From: Rhinopithecus roxellana
Taxonomy: Eukaryota; Chordata; Mammalia; Primates; Cercopithecidae
Length of the DNA: 64,000 bases
Direction: 5' to 3'
Assembly (NCBI RefSeq): GCF_007565055.1
Contig: NC_044560.1
Span: 45,155,030-45,219,029 of the forward strand
A model generated the notes under the pieces. The model made no database searches. It was not told where the DNA came from and saw only the letters and a list, made by a program, of their open reading frames with translations. Shown here piece after piece: positions 54,277 through 64,000 of the stretch. The position numbers were made by a program, and so were the translations under genes. Each line of letters starts with the position of its first letter. The stretch's first letter is position 1.

Positions 54277-54776
54277 TATATTAGTCCGGGTTCTCCAGAG
54301 AAACAGAACACACACACACTCACACACACACACACCCCAGAGAGAGAGAGAGACAGTAAGGAATTGGCTCATGTGATTATGGAGGCTGAGAAGTCTGAGA
54401 TCTGCAGGTGGCAACTAGAGACTAAGGCGAGCTGACGGTAGAGCTCCAGTTCAAGTCTGAAGGCCTGAGAACCAGAAGAGCCCATGGGGTAAGTTCCAGT
54501 CCAAGGCTGAAGGTAAGAGAGGAATGATGTTGCAGCTCAAAGATAGTCAGATATATAGAGAGAATTATTTCTACTCAGCCTCTTATTCTATTCAGGCCTC
54601 GACTGAATAAAGTCCAGTCACTTTAGGGGGAAGACAATCAACTTTCCTCAGTCCACAAACACAAAAGTTCATCTCACCCAGAAACACCCTCCCAGACACA
54701 CCCAGAAATAATGTTTCACCAAATATCAGGGTACCTTCTGGACCAGCCAAGTTGACACATAAAATTAACCATCACA
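54277..54776 (-). mobile_element. ERVL (MLT2-type) solo LTR inside L2
   Basis: Antisense LTR: TATATTAGTCCGGGTTCTCC at its 3' end, (CA)n and (GA)n at 54309-54352, 'gaattggctcatgtgattat', 'caagttgacacataaaatta', ending ACCATCACA (the complement of TGTGATGGT). About 500 bp. The target duplication is not clear. Confidence 0.88.
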
Positions 54777-55047
54777 CCAGGGAAAGAATAAGATGATTAT
54801 GATCATGCAGGGGATCAAGATTTCTGTTTAAGCCCCATGAATTTGAGGTGCCTAAAAGACATCCCAAAAAGTGACAAATGGACAGTGGGATATAGAAGCT
54901 TCAAGTTCTGGGATGAGCCCATGGCTGGAGATCTAAATTAGGAATTTACTGATTTAGGTATGGCTTTGAAGCCAAGGAACTAGATGATGCCACCTAGAGG
55001 ACAGCAAGGGTCCATGGCAGAACCCTGAGGCACTCCAAGGTACTCCA

Positions 55048-55507
55048 TGTATATTCATTTGCTAGGGCTGCCATAACAAAGCACGAAAAACTGGATGACT
55101 TAGGACAACAGAAGCTTATTGTCCCACAGTTCTGGAGGCCAGAAGTGTGAGATTCAGGTGTCAGCATGGTTGGTTCCTTCTGAGGCTGTGAGGGAGAATC
55201 TATTGCATGCCTCTCTCCTAGCTCCTGGGGGTTGGCTGGCAACCTTCAGTGTTCCTTGACTTATAGATGCAGCACCTCAATCTCCACTTTCATGTCCATG
55301 TGTTGTTCTTGTGTGCATGTCTGTCCCTGTGTCCAAATCTCCCCTTTTTAGAAGGACACCAGTCATATTGGACTGGGACCACTTTGATGACCTCATTTTA
55401 ACTCTACTTCTCTAAAGATTCCATTTCCAAATTAGGTCACATTCTGAGGTACTGGAAGTTAGCACTTCAAAACCTTCTTTGTGGAGGATATAATTCATCC
55501 CACAACG
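55048..55507 (-). mobile_element. MLT1-type MaLR LTR
   Basis: Antisense MLT1: 'catttgctagggctgccata', 'cacagttctggaggccagaa', 'gaaggacaccagtcatattg', 'aaattaggtcacattctgag', 'gaggatataattcatccc'. It directly follows the L2. Confidence 0.9.
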
Positions 55508-55618
55508 CCATGCATACTCTGCTGCCTCTTCTCTCTGTTCTGGACTTACATCCATTTCATTCCATTTCTGTCCAGATCCTGGCCCCACATGCTCCTGTTC
55601 AGGGCACCCATGGAGATA

Positions 55619-55716
55619 TTAGGTTGGTACAAAAGTAATTGCAGCCTTTACAATTACTTTTAATTGCAAAAACCACAATTAATTATGAAAGATGCGATTA
55701 CTTGTGCACCAACATA
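55619..55716 (+). mobile_element. MADE1 (mariner-derived hairpin element)
   Basis: Terminal inverted repeats TTAGGTTGGTACAAAAGTAA (55619-55638) and, at the other end, 'ttacttgtgcaccaacataa' (55698-55717) pair with about four mismatches. A flanking TA is the expected target. MADE1 is about 80 bp in the usual copy, and this one is longer by an inner duplication of the TTACTTTTAATTGC type. The family gave rise to mir-548 genes, but no expression can be inferred here. Confidence 0.9.
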
Positions 55717-55717
55717 A

Positions 55718-56058
55718 TAGTTCTGCAGTTTGATCCTTGGATAATTCCAAGAACTCTGGCTCAGCCTTTGTTCTAGTGGTTTGTACTCCTGCTCATTGGG
55801 GTAAGAGTTCTGTGCCCAATTCTGACTTCTGGGACCCAAAACTTAACATCAACTCACCTGGGCTTCACAAGTTCCCATGGGAAGAGCATGACGCCCAAGC
55901 ACCAAACATACTTAATTTGTTCTCAGAGAGTTAGCAACCTACTCAAGGTGAGAAAACACAATCATCCACAATGAATAAGACAAAGTTTGAGTGGATGCTA
56001 ATTGTCTCCTGAGATAATGAAGAAAAAAGAAAGATTTGGACAAAATGGGTAAAGCTGT
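55718..56058. other. Unassigned non-coding sequence
   Basis: Nothing recognised. A plus-strand frame at 55737-55934 lacks a domain. Confidence 0.35.
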
Positions 56059-56475
56059 TGTTTTAGTCCATTTGTGTTGCTATAAAGGTATACCTGAGGC
56101 TGGGCAATTAATTTTTTTAAAGAGGTTTATTTGACTGTCAGTTCTGCAGGCTGTACAGGAAGCATGGTGTCAGCATTTGCTGCTGGTGAGGGCTTCAGGC
56201 TGCTCACCAGCCTCACCAGTGGAAGATTAAGGGTAGCCAGTGTGTGCAGAGATCACATGGTGAGAGGAGAAGCAAAAAGAGAAAGGAGGGGGCAGCCTCT
56301 TTTTTAGCAACCAGATTTCTCAGGAACTAACAGACTGAGAACTCACTCATCAGCGTGAGAAGAGCATCAGCCAATCATGAGGGATCTGCCCCCATGACCC
56401 AAATACCTTCCATTAGGCCCCACTTCCAACACTGGGGACCAAATTTCATTGTGAGGCTTGGAGGGGTCATAGCAG
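56059..56475 (-). mobile_element. MaLR solo LTR (MST/MLT1-type)
   Basis: Antisense LTR: TGTTTTAGTCCATTTGTGTT at the start (56059), 'tgaggctgggcaattaattt', 'agttctgcaggctgtacagg', 'gagggatctgcccccatgac', 'ccaacactggggaccaaatt'. Its end is worn. Confidence 0.85.
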
Positions 56476-57050
56476 CAAGACTACAGGAAGAGTGCTGAGA
56501 GGTACAGAAGAAGGAAACCTGGATGGCGTCACAGATGTGAGTTCTCATGCTTGCTCTGCCACTAACCTTCAGTATATCAAGGGTGTCCTTGGTACAACCC
56601 ACTTTCTCTTTTTGAACCACTCTTGCCTCATCTTTGAAATGCAAATGCCCTTCCAGTTCCAGCCATCTATGATGATAAGGTGATCCTGGAAGCTTCAGTC
56701 TTACGTGACAGGAATGCATGCTGGTAGAGAAGTTTAAAGCAGAGCATCTGCTGGGAGATATGTAATGGGATGGGCCTGAAGGTGGGCAAGGGCAGTGGAA
56801 GTTGAAAGGACTCCTTATGCCCACAGGTGTCCATGTAGATGCTATAGGAAGGCACAGACAAAAAAGCAAGATTTGAGCTCTTTTCTCGAGGAGCTATTAG
56901 ATCCCTTTATTGTAGGCTGGGAAATAGGAGCATCTCTTCCCAGACACTGAACATCTTGTGGTTTCCCTGACTCACAGTCTTCTTAATTCCCAGTATTTAA
57001 TAAGCTCCTCCCTTTGCCTAGAACTCTTTTTCCACATCTCTTAACAGTTC
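56476..57050. other. Unassigned non-coding sequence
   Basis: A minus-strand frame of 164 codons (56375-56869) spans the end of the LTR and this region. It has no recognisable domain, so I do not call it a gene. Confidence 0.3.
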
Positions 57051-57054
57051 TAGT

Positions 57055-57221
57055 GGTGCCAGGTAAAATCCAGGACATCCAGTTAAATTTAAATAATGGA
57101 AATATTTTTAGCATTATTTGGGACATCTTTATGTTAAAAAAATTATTTGTTGTTCATCTGAAATACAAGTATAACTGGGCATTCTGTATCTGTATTTGAA
57201 AAATTTAGCAACCCTATTTTA
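57055..57221. mobile_element. MER53-like palindromic DNA transposon
   Basis: Left part 'gtgccaggtaaaatccagga' (57056) and right part 'gtatttgaaaaatttagcaa' (57192), with paired inner stretches 'ccagttaaatttaaat' and 'aagtataactgggcattctg' and a 'ttatttgttgttcatctgaa' core, form an imperfect palindrome. The family name is from memory. The Alu at 57222 abuts it. Confidence 0.6.
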
Positions 57222-57523
57222 TTTTTAAATTTTATTTATTTATTTATTTTGAGACAGAGACTCACTTGCTCTGTTGCCCAGGCTGGAGTGCTGTGGTGCA
57301 ATCTCGGCTCACTGTAACCTCCCTCTCCCGAGTTCAAGCCATTCTCCTGCCTCAGTCTCCTGAGTAGCAGGGATTACAGGCATGCGCCACCATGCCCGGC
57401 TAATTTTTGTATTTTTAGTAGAGATGGGTTTTCACCATGTTGAACGCCCGGCCTCAAGCGACCTGCCCACCTCTTGCCTCCCAAAGTGCTGGGATTACAG
57501 GATCGAGTCACTGTGCCCGGCCT
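57222..57523 (-). mobile_element. AluS-type element
   Basis: Antisense Alu with a (TTTA)n tail. The duplication GCAACCCTATTTTA (57208-57221) and GCAACTTTATTTTA (57524-57537) flanks it. Confidence 0.95.
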
Positions 57524-57537
57524 GCAACTTTATTTTA

Positions 57538-57815
57538 ACCTTATTTAACCTGCTTTTGCCCTAGACCCTGCCAGGTATCACTGCCTCCATACCTTCCCTG
57601 ACAGCCCTATTTCCCCTTCCCCGAGGCTGGATTAGAAGCCCCTTTTCAGTGCTTCCACAGCCATCTGTGTGCACCTTTTTCATTTAACTATAATTGTATT
57701 TTCTTTCCCTCACCAGACTGAGGCTCCTTAATGGCAGAGACTATGTCCTGTTCACCATTGCATTCCCCAGCTGGCATATAAATATTTGATGAAGGGAGGA
57801 GGGAAGAAAGGAAGG
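57538..57815 (+). mobile_element. LINE-2 3' end
   Basis: Sense L2: 'ccataccttccctgacagcc', 'accagactgaggctccttaa', 'ggcagagactatgtcctgtt', 'cagctggcatataaatattt', 'gatgaagggaggaggg'. Confidence 0.78.
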
Positions 57816-58580
57816 CAGGCATGCAGGCAGTTAATTTCTTTGAGAAAGGATTACCTAGAAAAAAGGGTAATCTTTGTCCAATGAAAAAAGAGTAATCCAC
57901 TGGCATCCTTGTCCAGTGACCAGTATGCCTTCCACATGATCCCAAATACAGCAATGAGCATACAGTAGCCACTCAAGAATTGCTTGTTACTTTATCCTGC
58001 CAGTTAAGATAATTAGAATGCTTAGGTCTCCATGTGAGACCATGAGTTAAAATTCCCCAAAAAGAGTGTTTTGCAGATCGTCCTACAATTCTGATCCTCC
58101 TCTTGGCAGCATCTTGCATAAGCCTTTGGGGAAATGAGTAATGGAAGACTTTGCAACCAGGTCCAGGAGAGGGCCTGGGGGCAAAACCAAAGAGAAGTGT
58201 CCTAAATCTTCTTAACAAGAGTGGCCTGAAGTGGGTGTCAGCAGAGGGGGCCTCTGGAACCAAGAGAATCAGAAAGCCAGGAAGAGAACAATGGAGGGGT
58301 GCTGCATGTGAACGCAGGGGAGCAGATCTGAATGGATACTGGAGACTGCTCGCAATGGGGCATACAGGAGCTACTGGCACTACAATAGCTGGATGAGCTG
58401 GAAGCATTAAAGGCAAAGAGCAGAGTCAAGCTTGGTTCCGAGCAACACTGAAGCACTGCTACACTGGGAAGGTCCATTCTTCACCTATGGTTTCTCTCTA
58501 TCCATTAATGTTCTTGTCCTCTCCCTACCAGATCCCCTTTATTCCCTGCTACAGCCCTGTTGTCAAGGAAGGAAACTGTT
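57816..58580. other. Unassigned non-coding sequence
   Basis: Overlapping frames on both strands at 57973-58477 (up to 147 codons) show no recognisable domain and run against each other, which is typical of chance frames. Confidence 0.35.
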
Positions 58581-58584
58581 AGTG

Positions 58585-58680
58585 GGTCTGGGGTGCAACC
58601 TGAGATTCTGCATTCCTAGCGAGCTTCCAGGCGATGCTGCTGTGCTGATCTGAGCACAGTACTTGAAGTAGCAAGTACAG
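58585..58680 (+). mobile_element. MER5A-like fragment
   Basis: 'gggtctggggtgcaacctga', 'gattctgcattcctagcgag' and 'caggcgatgctgctgtgctg' match the MER5A-type body in order. Confidence 0.65.
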
Positions 58681-59090
58681 ACATGGGGGTTTCTAGCTGT
58701 GCCTTGAAAAACATAAGTGGACCAAATAATTTGGGGAAACAGTGGATACGACTAAGTTCACTGGGCTTCTTTACTCTGAGGACCTCTTAAGACTTCTTGC
58801 CTGCTTACATGTCTTGTGACTCCAGGAGAAACAATTATATGTAGTGGTTCCTAAATTTATTTAACCACAGGATCTTTGTTCCCATGTATCTGTATCTCAA
58901 AGACTAGGATTTTTTAAAAGTAACCTCTGGAAATCTTTTTCTGAGAACCCAACCCTTATCCCTTGCTCTCACCCCAAGATTGCAGGGAAAACATTTAACA
59001 ATGGAAAGGAGCAGGATACTGTATTCTTGGCTTCAGAGAGGGACTCTCCCTTCAGGCAAAGACTTAAGTCAGACAGATTAACTACAGGGT
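58681..59090. other. Mostly unassigned; possible old DNA transposon near 58840
   Basis: 'tagtggttcctaaatttatt' and 'accacaggatctttgttccc' hint at a hAT-type relic. I cannot assign it. Confidence 0.35.
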
Positions 59091-59094
59091 GTGT

Positions 59095-59335
59095 ACACCG
59101 TAGCGGTTGGAGTAACACAAACCTAGGTTTGAATCCTTGCTTCACAACTTACTATGTGACCTTGAATGAATCATCTTCTCTGAACACTGATTTCCTAATC
59201 CATAAAATGGGGATACTAGTATAGATCTTATAGAACTATGGTGAGAAATAAATAAGCTGAATGCATGTAGAGGACTCAGTGTGTTGTCTAGTACATTGTA
59301 AATGCCCAGTGGAGGCTCTTATTATTACGATGATG
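59095..59335 (+). mobile_element. MIR element (near full length)
   Basis: Sense MIR: 'cacaaacctaggtttgaatc', 'cttgcttcacaacttactat', 'gtgaccttgaatgaatcatc', 'aatccataaaatggggatac', 'gcccagtggaggctcttatt' in full order. Confidence 0.85.
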
Positions 59336-60080
59336 CAAAAATGTCACAACATCTCATATGCACCCCGTTTTTTACTCCAGTTTTGTATTTCAGGAGAGAG
59401 GGAGAAGGAGATGGGAAGAGAAAGAGAGAAAGTGCATTCTGGCTTGGAAGGGAACTTATGCTTTGAAGCTGACAAGTATAATTTGTCTTGAGACTGCCAA
59501 GCTCTTGGGTTGAGCCTTCATATTGGAAAAAAGAGACAGGCGAGATTAATCTGGGGCCTTCATTACTTACTCCATCTGGCCTGGCTTGGCACGGCCCCTT
59601 CCCTCTACAAACTGATTACTCCTTCAAAAGCCTCAGCAGATTGGTCCCTAATGGGTTCTGACATGGCAGGAATGGGGCTCACACAGCACAGAGATAAAGG
59701 CCCCAGCAGCAGGGCCAAAACGCTTCCAGTGCTACAGCCCAGATGCTCCACCACAAAAGAAAGCAACGAACTGAAAGGGAGCCAAGGCCCCTGGGCCAGG
59801 GTGAACCTCAGGATTCCCAGGAGCACGTGGCTCCCCACAGTGGGGAGCAGCAGGAGCCAGGCTCACATGGACTAGACTGGTAACGTGGATTATTTGACTG
59901 GGTGAGTTCCAATGACCATGGGCGCTTTTTAATCTGGCTTTCCAGTCACACTGGGGATAGGAAGGTGCTCCAGGGAAGTGAAGAAGGTTGTTGTTTTTAG
60001 ACATTTGCTAGTGAAATCCTGCTGCGGAGCCTTTCTCACATTCCCTCTCCCAACCCCCTCCGCAGCACAGTGTGGGAGGA
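59336..60080. other. Unassigned non-coding sequence
   Basis: Frames on both strands at 59510-60004 (121 and 90 codons) overlap and show no domain. No repeat family recognised. Confidence 0.3.
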
Positions 60081-60084
60081 GGAC

Positions 60085-60290
60085 AGGAAGGGAACCGATG
60101 TTTACTAAGCACCCACTATGCTCCAGGCACAGTGCCAGGTGCAGGTGCCAGGCACTGTTGGCTTAATCATTCAGCACAAGCCTGAGAAATAGGTATGACT
60201 ATTCCTTTTATTGAGAAAAGGTAAGGGCTTTGTCCTGAGTCACACGGTAAGTGGCAGAGCAAGGAACTGAACAGGGTGGTCTACCTGTGG
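60085..60290 (-). mobile_element. MIR element
   Basis: Antisense MIR: 'ccaggcacagtgccaggtgc', 'aataggtatgactattcctt', 'tgtcctgagtcacacggtaa', 'gtggcagagcaaggaactga'. There is a small local repeat of 'gtgccaggtgcag' at 60130-60155. Confidence 0.8.
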
Positions 60291-60950
60291 GTCTGTGTTG
60301 GTGGTTGTGCTAGTTTGCACTCACAGCAAGTAACAGCTGTGGGATTTGACAGAAAGTATGAATAGGGAGAATCTTCCAAAGCACCAGGAGGTAGCAACTC
60401 TGCGGCCTGGGTCTTCTCTCCTAAGAGATTGTAAAGTTTAAAAGCTGCAAAGGAGCCTTTGAGCCACTCTTGGAAAGAGAGTTCTTGAACAGAAGACCAA
60501 ACCAGATCCATCATTCGAACTGGGGAGGAGGGTTGTTTATCTTGGATTGGGGGACTGCCAGTCTCTGGAACAAAGGCTCTGCTTCTCAGTTGCTCTGAAC
60601 ACATGCAGTTCCTTTAAAAAGCTGACCCTGGGACATGGCGTCCATAGCTTGAGAGGTCAAGGTCCTGCTCTATAGCTTCCAGGGTCTCAGGGAAGTCAGT
60701 GTGGGAGCCTTGACGAGTCAGAGACTGCACAACACTGCCATCTCCTGGGAGCAAGGTCCACTCTGGCCTGGTCAGACAGAATCCCAGCTCAAAATACCTG
60801 ACTAAATCGTGCATGAGGCTCTCTATCACCCCAGGGAACCTTCTGTGGTCACGTTATGAATCAGGATTGCCTAGGTTTGTGTATTAGATTACAAAGCCTG
60901 TGGAGATCGAAAGCATGGGTTTCCACGTCAAACATTCAATTATTCTTTTT
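60291..60950. other. Unassigned non-coding sequence
   Basis: Two minus-strand frames (60281-60604, 107 codons; 60614-60829) have no recognisable domain. Confidence 0.3.
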
Positions 60951-61042
60951 TTTTCATTTGACAAATGTTTACTGAGCATCTACTTTGTGCCAAGCACTGT
61001 GCTAGGCACTGAGTACACAAGGATGAACAACATAAATGGTCG

Positions 61043-61327
61043 TGACTGGGAGTGGTCTCTCACGCTGGTAATCCCAGCACTTTGGGAGACTGAGGCAGGA
61101 GGATCACTTGAGCCCAGAAGTTCACAATCAGCCTGGGAAACATAGTGAGACCCTATCTCTACAAAAAATAAAACTAGCCAGATGTGGTAGTGCACACCTG
61201 TAGCCCCAGCTACTCAGGAGGCTGAGGCAGGAGGATTGCTTGAGCCCAGGAGGTAGAGACTGCAGTGAGTCATGATTGCACCCCTGAACTCCAGCCTGAA
61301 CAACAAAGTGAGACTCTGCCTCAAAAG
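61043..61327 (+). mobile_element. AluJ-type element
   Basis: Sense dimeric Alu with many CpG losses ('tgactgggagtggtctctca', 'cttgagcccagaagttcaca'). AluJ-like diagnostic bases. Confidence 0.93.
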
Positions 61328-61341
61328 AAATAACAATTTTA

Positions 61342-61630
61342 GGCCAGGCGCAGTGGCTCACATCTGTAATTCCAGCACTTTGGGAGGCCGAGGCGGGCAG
61401 ATCACCTGAGGTCAGGAGTTCGAGACTAGCCTGATCTACATGAAGAAACCCCGTCTCTACCAAAAATACAAAATTAGCCGGGCGTGGTGGCACATGCCTG
61501 TAATCCCAGCTACTCGGGAGGCTGAGGCAGGAGAATCGCTTGAACCCGGGAGGTGGAGGTTGCAGTGAGCTGAGATCATGCCATTGCACTCCAGCCTGGG
61601 CAACAAGAACGAAACTCTGGAAAAAAAAAA
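61342..61630 (+). mobile_element. AluS-type element
   Basis: Sense Alu. The duplication AATAACAATTTTA (61329-61341) / AATAACAATTTAAA (61632-61645) flanks it. Inserted immediately behind the AluJ. Confidence 0.95.
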
Positions 61631-61966
61631 GAATAACAATTTAAAAAAGACAAATAGTCCTTAACTTCATGAAGCTTATAGTCCAGTGGTGAAGATGGAC
61701 TGTAAACAAGGAATTATCTTGTGAACAAAGAATGTATTCATTACTACTGCAACGAGTGCTGAGAGGGAGCATGGGTGCTGCAGGAGTTTATAATGTAGAG
61801 GAGGATTGTAGGGGGACCCTGGCCTAGTCAGGCAGTCAGGGAAGCCTTTTCTAAAGACATGACCTACATGCAGACACCTGAAGGATATATAGGAATTAGT
61901 TAAGAACCACATGTGAGGAGGCCATGAGATAAGAAGGAGCCTGGCCCGCTTGAAGAACTAAAAGAA

Positions 61967-62240
61967 CACCGGGCACGGTGGCTCACGCCTGTAATCCCAG
62001 CACTTTGGGAGGCTGAGGCAGGTGGATCATGAGGTCAGAAGTTCAACACTGGCCTGGCTGAGATGGTGAAACCCTGTCTCTACTGAAAATACAAAAATTA
62101 ACCGGGAGTGGTGGTGGGGACCTGTAATCCCAGTTACTCGGGAGACTGAGATAGAGTTGCTTGAACCTGGGAGGCGGAGGTTGCAGTGAGCCAAGATCGT
62201 GCCACTGCACTCCAGCCTGGGCCAGAGTGAGACTCCATCT

Positions 62241-62276
<36 letters not shown>

Positions 62277-62284
62277 AACTAAAA
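61967..62284 (+). mobile_element. AluS-type element with long A tail
   Basis: Sense Alu with a 32-A tail (62241-62273). A perfect duplication AACTAAAAGAA lies at 61956-61966 and 62285-62295. The 5' end reads CACCGGGCACGG. Confidence 0.96.
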
Positions 62285-62562
62285 AACTAAAAGAAATTCT
62301 GTATTGATGGATCACTGGGAGGAGGAAAACAGTAGTGTGAGGTGAGGGTGGAGATCACAAAAGGCCTTGTCTTCGAGTGTCAAGTGAATGATGTGGCTCT
62401 ACATTCGGTCAAGACTCTTTTTGTTACATGGAAACTCATTTAAGTAAAAAGGCAATTTACTGGTTCATGTAATTGAAGCTCCAGATATGGCTGGATCCAG
62501 GAGCCCAGGGTTTTTGTGGCGGGGCAGAGTGGCTCACACGGTGGCTCACCTGTAATCCCAGG

Positions 62563-63201
62563 GATATAGGAGTTAAGAAGAAATTATTTAGGCAGATAGT
62601 GAGGGTAAGAAAGTTCTCGGCAAGGTTTTCCTTTTAATGAAAAGCAGCCCCCAAATCATTTTCTTTTCTAACAAAGAGCAGCTTGTAAAATTGAGCTGCA
62701 GACATAGACAAGCAAGCTGGAAGACTGCAAGGGTGAATACCGGCAGTTGTGCCAACAGGAAAAGGCTACCTGGGACTAGGCATATTCAAAATGGCAGCTT
62801 CATGTTCTCTTCTTTTAGCCGGCCACATTTACAGTAAAAAGCAGACAACATGGCGCCGGCCAAGTGGCAAGGCCATTTGCATAATAAGATTAGGATGGGG
62901 TGGCCAGCCTTCCCCCCTCGCTATGTAAACCTCACGCCTAGTCCAACTAATCTGTGGGCCCTACATAAATCAGACACCAGCTCCTCAAGCCAGTCTATAA
63001 AATCTGGTGCAGTCTGCCACAGGCCAGAATTCCCATCGGGGCGCCCATCTCTCTCACAAGACAGAGAACTGTTCTCTTGTCTCTTTCTTTTGCCTATTAA
63101 ACCTCTGCTCCTCAAGTCACTCCTTGTGTGTGTCCGTGTCCTGAATTGTCTTGGCACAAGACAATGAATCTCAGGTATTTAACCCAGACAACAACGCTTC
63201 A
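62563..63201 (+). mobile_element. Class II (ERVK-type, MER9-like) solo LTR in an Alu
   Basis: LTR-like features in order: 'gaagaaattatttaggcaga', 'ttgagctgcagacatagaca', 'gacaacatggcgccggccaa' (62846), a TATA box TATAAAAT (62996), 'gcccatctctctcacaagac', poly(A) signal variant ATTAAA (63097) and 'tccttgtgtgtgtccgtgtc'. It ends near 'gacaacaacgcttca'. It interrupts an Alu, so it inserted later. Only the LTR is present and no viral gene remains. The MER9 label is from memory, and class II is likely. Confidence 0.75.
62996..63003 (+). promoter_or_regulatory. TATA box of the ERVK-type LTR
   Basis: TATAAAAT lies in the middle of the LTR, about 100 bases ahead of the ATTAAA polyadenylation variant at 63097. 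This is the standard promoter/polyadenylation layout of LTRs. Activity is inferred only. Confidence 0.6.
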
Positions 63202-63289
63202 CCAGCACTTTGGGAAGCCAAGGTGGGCGGATCACCTGAGGTCAGGAGTTCAAGACCAGCCTGGCAAACATGGTGAAACCTCGTCTCTG

Positions 63290-63322
<33 letters not shown>

Positions 63323-63500
63323 AGTTGGGTGTGGTGGCACACGCCTATAATCCTAGCTACTATGGAAGCTGAGGCAGGAGAATCGCTTGAACCCGGGAAG
63401 CAGAGATTGCAATCAGCGGAGCTCACATCATTGCACTCCAGCCTGGGCGACAAAAGCGAAATTCTGTCTCAAAAAAAAAAAAAAAAGATTTTATTTTCCA

Positions 63501-63656
63501 GCCAGATGTGGTGGCATGCGCCTGTGGTCCCAAGTACTCAAAAGTCTGAGGCAGGAGGATCGCTTGAGGCTAGGAGTTTGAGGCTGCCGTGGGCTATGAT
63601 GGTGCCTGGGTGACAAAGTGAGATCCCATCTTCTAAAGAAATGAAAAAATGTAAAA
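63501..63656 (+). mobile_element. Free right Alu monomer or 5'-truncated AluJ
   Basis: Only the right arm: 'gccagatgtggtggcatgcg' to 'gcctgggtgacaaagtgaga' with an A-rich tail. The duplication AGATTTTATTTTCCA (63486-63500) and AGACTTTCTTTTCCA (63657-63671) flanks it, matching 13 of 15. Confidence 0.9.
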
Positions 63657-63671
63657 AGACTTTCTTTTCCA

Positions 63672-64000
63672 CTAAGTTATTATTATCTCTGCTTGTTTCT
63701 AAATTTGTTAGTTTACCTCATTCTCTCCTGCACTGACAGGATCTGTCAATCTGGTAGGAAAAGAGTCACTGATACTCATCAGGCCTATATCCTTGTAACC
63801 TATGATTCAAAAAGAAGCTTACCCCTTTACCTTCCATTTGGAAAAACATCATGGAAAGGCTCTGATTGGTCCATCTTGGTTCACATGCCTACTCACTGGC
63901 CCAATCACTATGTCCACAGGGATGTGGTCCAATGATTAGGCTACCATGGGCCATGTTCCTGCCCCTGTAGCAGGAATGGGGGTGGAAAGGAAAGGAAGCA
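63672..64000. other. Unassigned non-coding sequence
   Basis: Nothing recognised. A plus-strand frame (63693-63935) has no domain. Confidence 0.35.

Larger units (their letters stand above)
53140..55047 (-). mobile_element. LINE-2, long copy split by an Alu and an ERVL LTR
   Basis: Antisense L2 in consensus order: 'cattcaacaaatgcctgtca' (53148), 'cttctctgaggaggtggcat' (53400), 'gtttggtttttattctaagt' (53937), 'cattttggctgctgtgtgga' (54023), 'ctcctagatttttggcctga' (54210), then beyond the LTR 'tttgaggtgcctaaaagaca' (54842) and 'ccctgaggcactccaagg' (55023). It covers the 3' end and part of the RT coding region. Frames are lost. Confidence 0.82.
60953..62410 (-). mobile_element. LINE-2, long copy split by three Alus
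   Basis: Antisense L2 in order: 'tttgacaaatgtttactgag' (60957), 'gccaagcactgtgctaggca' (60989), then after two Alus 'aacttcatgaagcttatagt' (61663), 'tggtgaagatggactgtaaa' (61687), 'gaaggagcctggcccgcttg' (61933), and after the third Alu 'gatcacaaaaggccttgtct' (62352). Joined L2 sequence is roughly 500 bp. Confidence 0.8.
62520..63486 (+). mobile_element. Alu split by an ERVK-type LTR
   Basis: The first about 40 bases ('ggcggggcagagtggctcac', 'cacctgtaatcccag', ending 62562) continue at 63202 with CCAGCACTTTGGGAAGCC and run through the right arm to an A tail at 63470-63486. The 5' part has a small tandem duplicate GTGGCTCAC (62530 and 62541). The linker has a 28-A run (63291-63319). Confidence 0.88.

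Noticed and set aside
54277..54776. A 5-bp target duplication for the third ERVL LTR
   Set aside because: The flanks CTACA and CCAGG do not match, so I left the insertion boundary as approximate.
55619..55716. Annotating a mir-548 gene
   Set aside because: Only the MADE1 parent element is visible. There is no evidence of processing, and the stem has mismatches.
56375..56869. 164-codon open frame, minus strand
   Set aside because: It begins in unassigned sequence and ends in an LTR. No domain is recognisable, and a chance frame is the simplest reading.
57973..58477. Overlapping frames on both strands that might be an exon
   Set aside because: Frames on opposite strands are of similar length and neither has a domain or clear splice sites.

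Overview
This is a non-coding, repeat-dense stretch of primate nuclear DNA. I found no protein-coding exon, rRNA or tRNA that I can support. Most of the longer open frames translate Alu, L1, L2 or simple repeats.

Organism: the window holds about 30 Alu copies or fragments, L1PA-type LINE-1, MaLR and ERVL solo LTRs, MADE1, MIR and L2, which means a catarrhine primate. The youngest Alu (38714-39032, with a perfect 17-bp target-site duplication) carries the base changes of the AluYR group of Old World monkeys: GGCTCAAGCC near the start, a six-A stretch and AAAAAACTAGCC in the linker, and a GCCGGCCACTGC block. The best guess is therefore a cercopithecid such as a macaque or baboon, not human.

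Layout: 1-6.9 kb has MST/THE1-type LTRs, Alus, MIR and L2. From 6.94 to 9.47 kb a single ERVL solo LTR, bounded by a perfect 5-bp duplication, is swollen by about 2.1 kb of a 31-bp AT-rich minisatellite whose unit is mostly a perfect palindrome. 10.6-11.6 kb is an L1 3' end split by a three-copy tandem of a free-left-Alu-monomer. 15.8-17.6 kb is a nested stack (an L1PA inside an Alu inside an MLT1-type LTR). 17.7-24.8 kb has tandem L2 3' ends, Alus and an ancient L1M split by an Alu and a 350-bp pyrimidine tract. 25-29 kb is mostly unassigned and holds a distant inverted repeat and a 112-bp tandem duplication. 30-33 kb has Alus, and an L1 3'UTR invaded by a duplicated MIR segment. 35.1 kb has a degenerate 20-bp-period repeat. 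37.7-38.2 kb has a foldback with a templated insertion. 42.8 kb has a second, unexpanded copy of the ERVL LTR. 45.2-46.6 kb is a 1.4-kb L1PA. 49-53 kb is Alu-rich with GGAT, AAGG and AAAG/AAGC microsatellites. 53-56.5 kb is L2 split by an Alu and an ERVL LTR, followed by MLT1, MADE1 and MaLR elements. 57-63.7 kb has Alus, a long interrupted L2, and a class II (ERVK-type) LTR inserted into an Alu.

There is no gene cassette or operon-like system. The interest lies in repeat biology: the palindromic minisatellite born inside an LTR, and several small template-switch rearrangements. Family names come from recognising consensus features by eye. Subfamily labels, especially for MIR, L2 and MLT1, are approximate, and ends of old repeats are good to about 20-50 bases.
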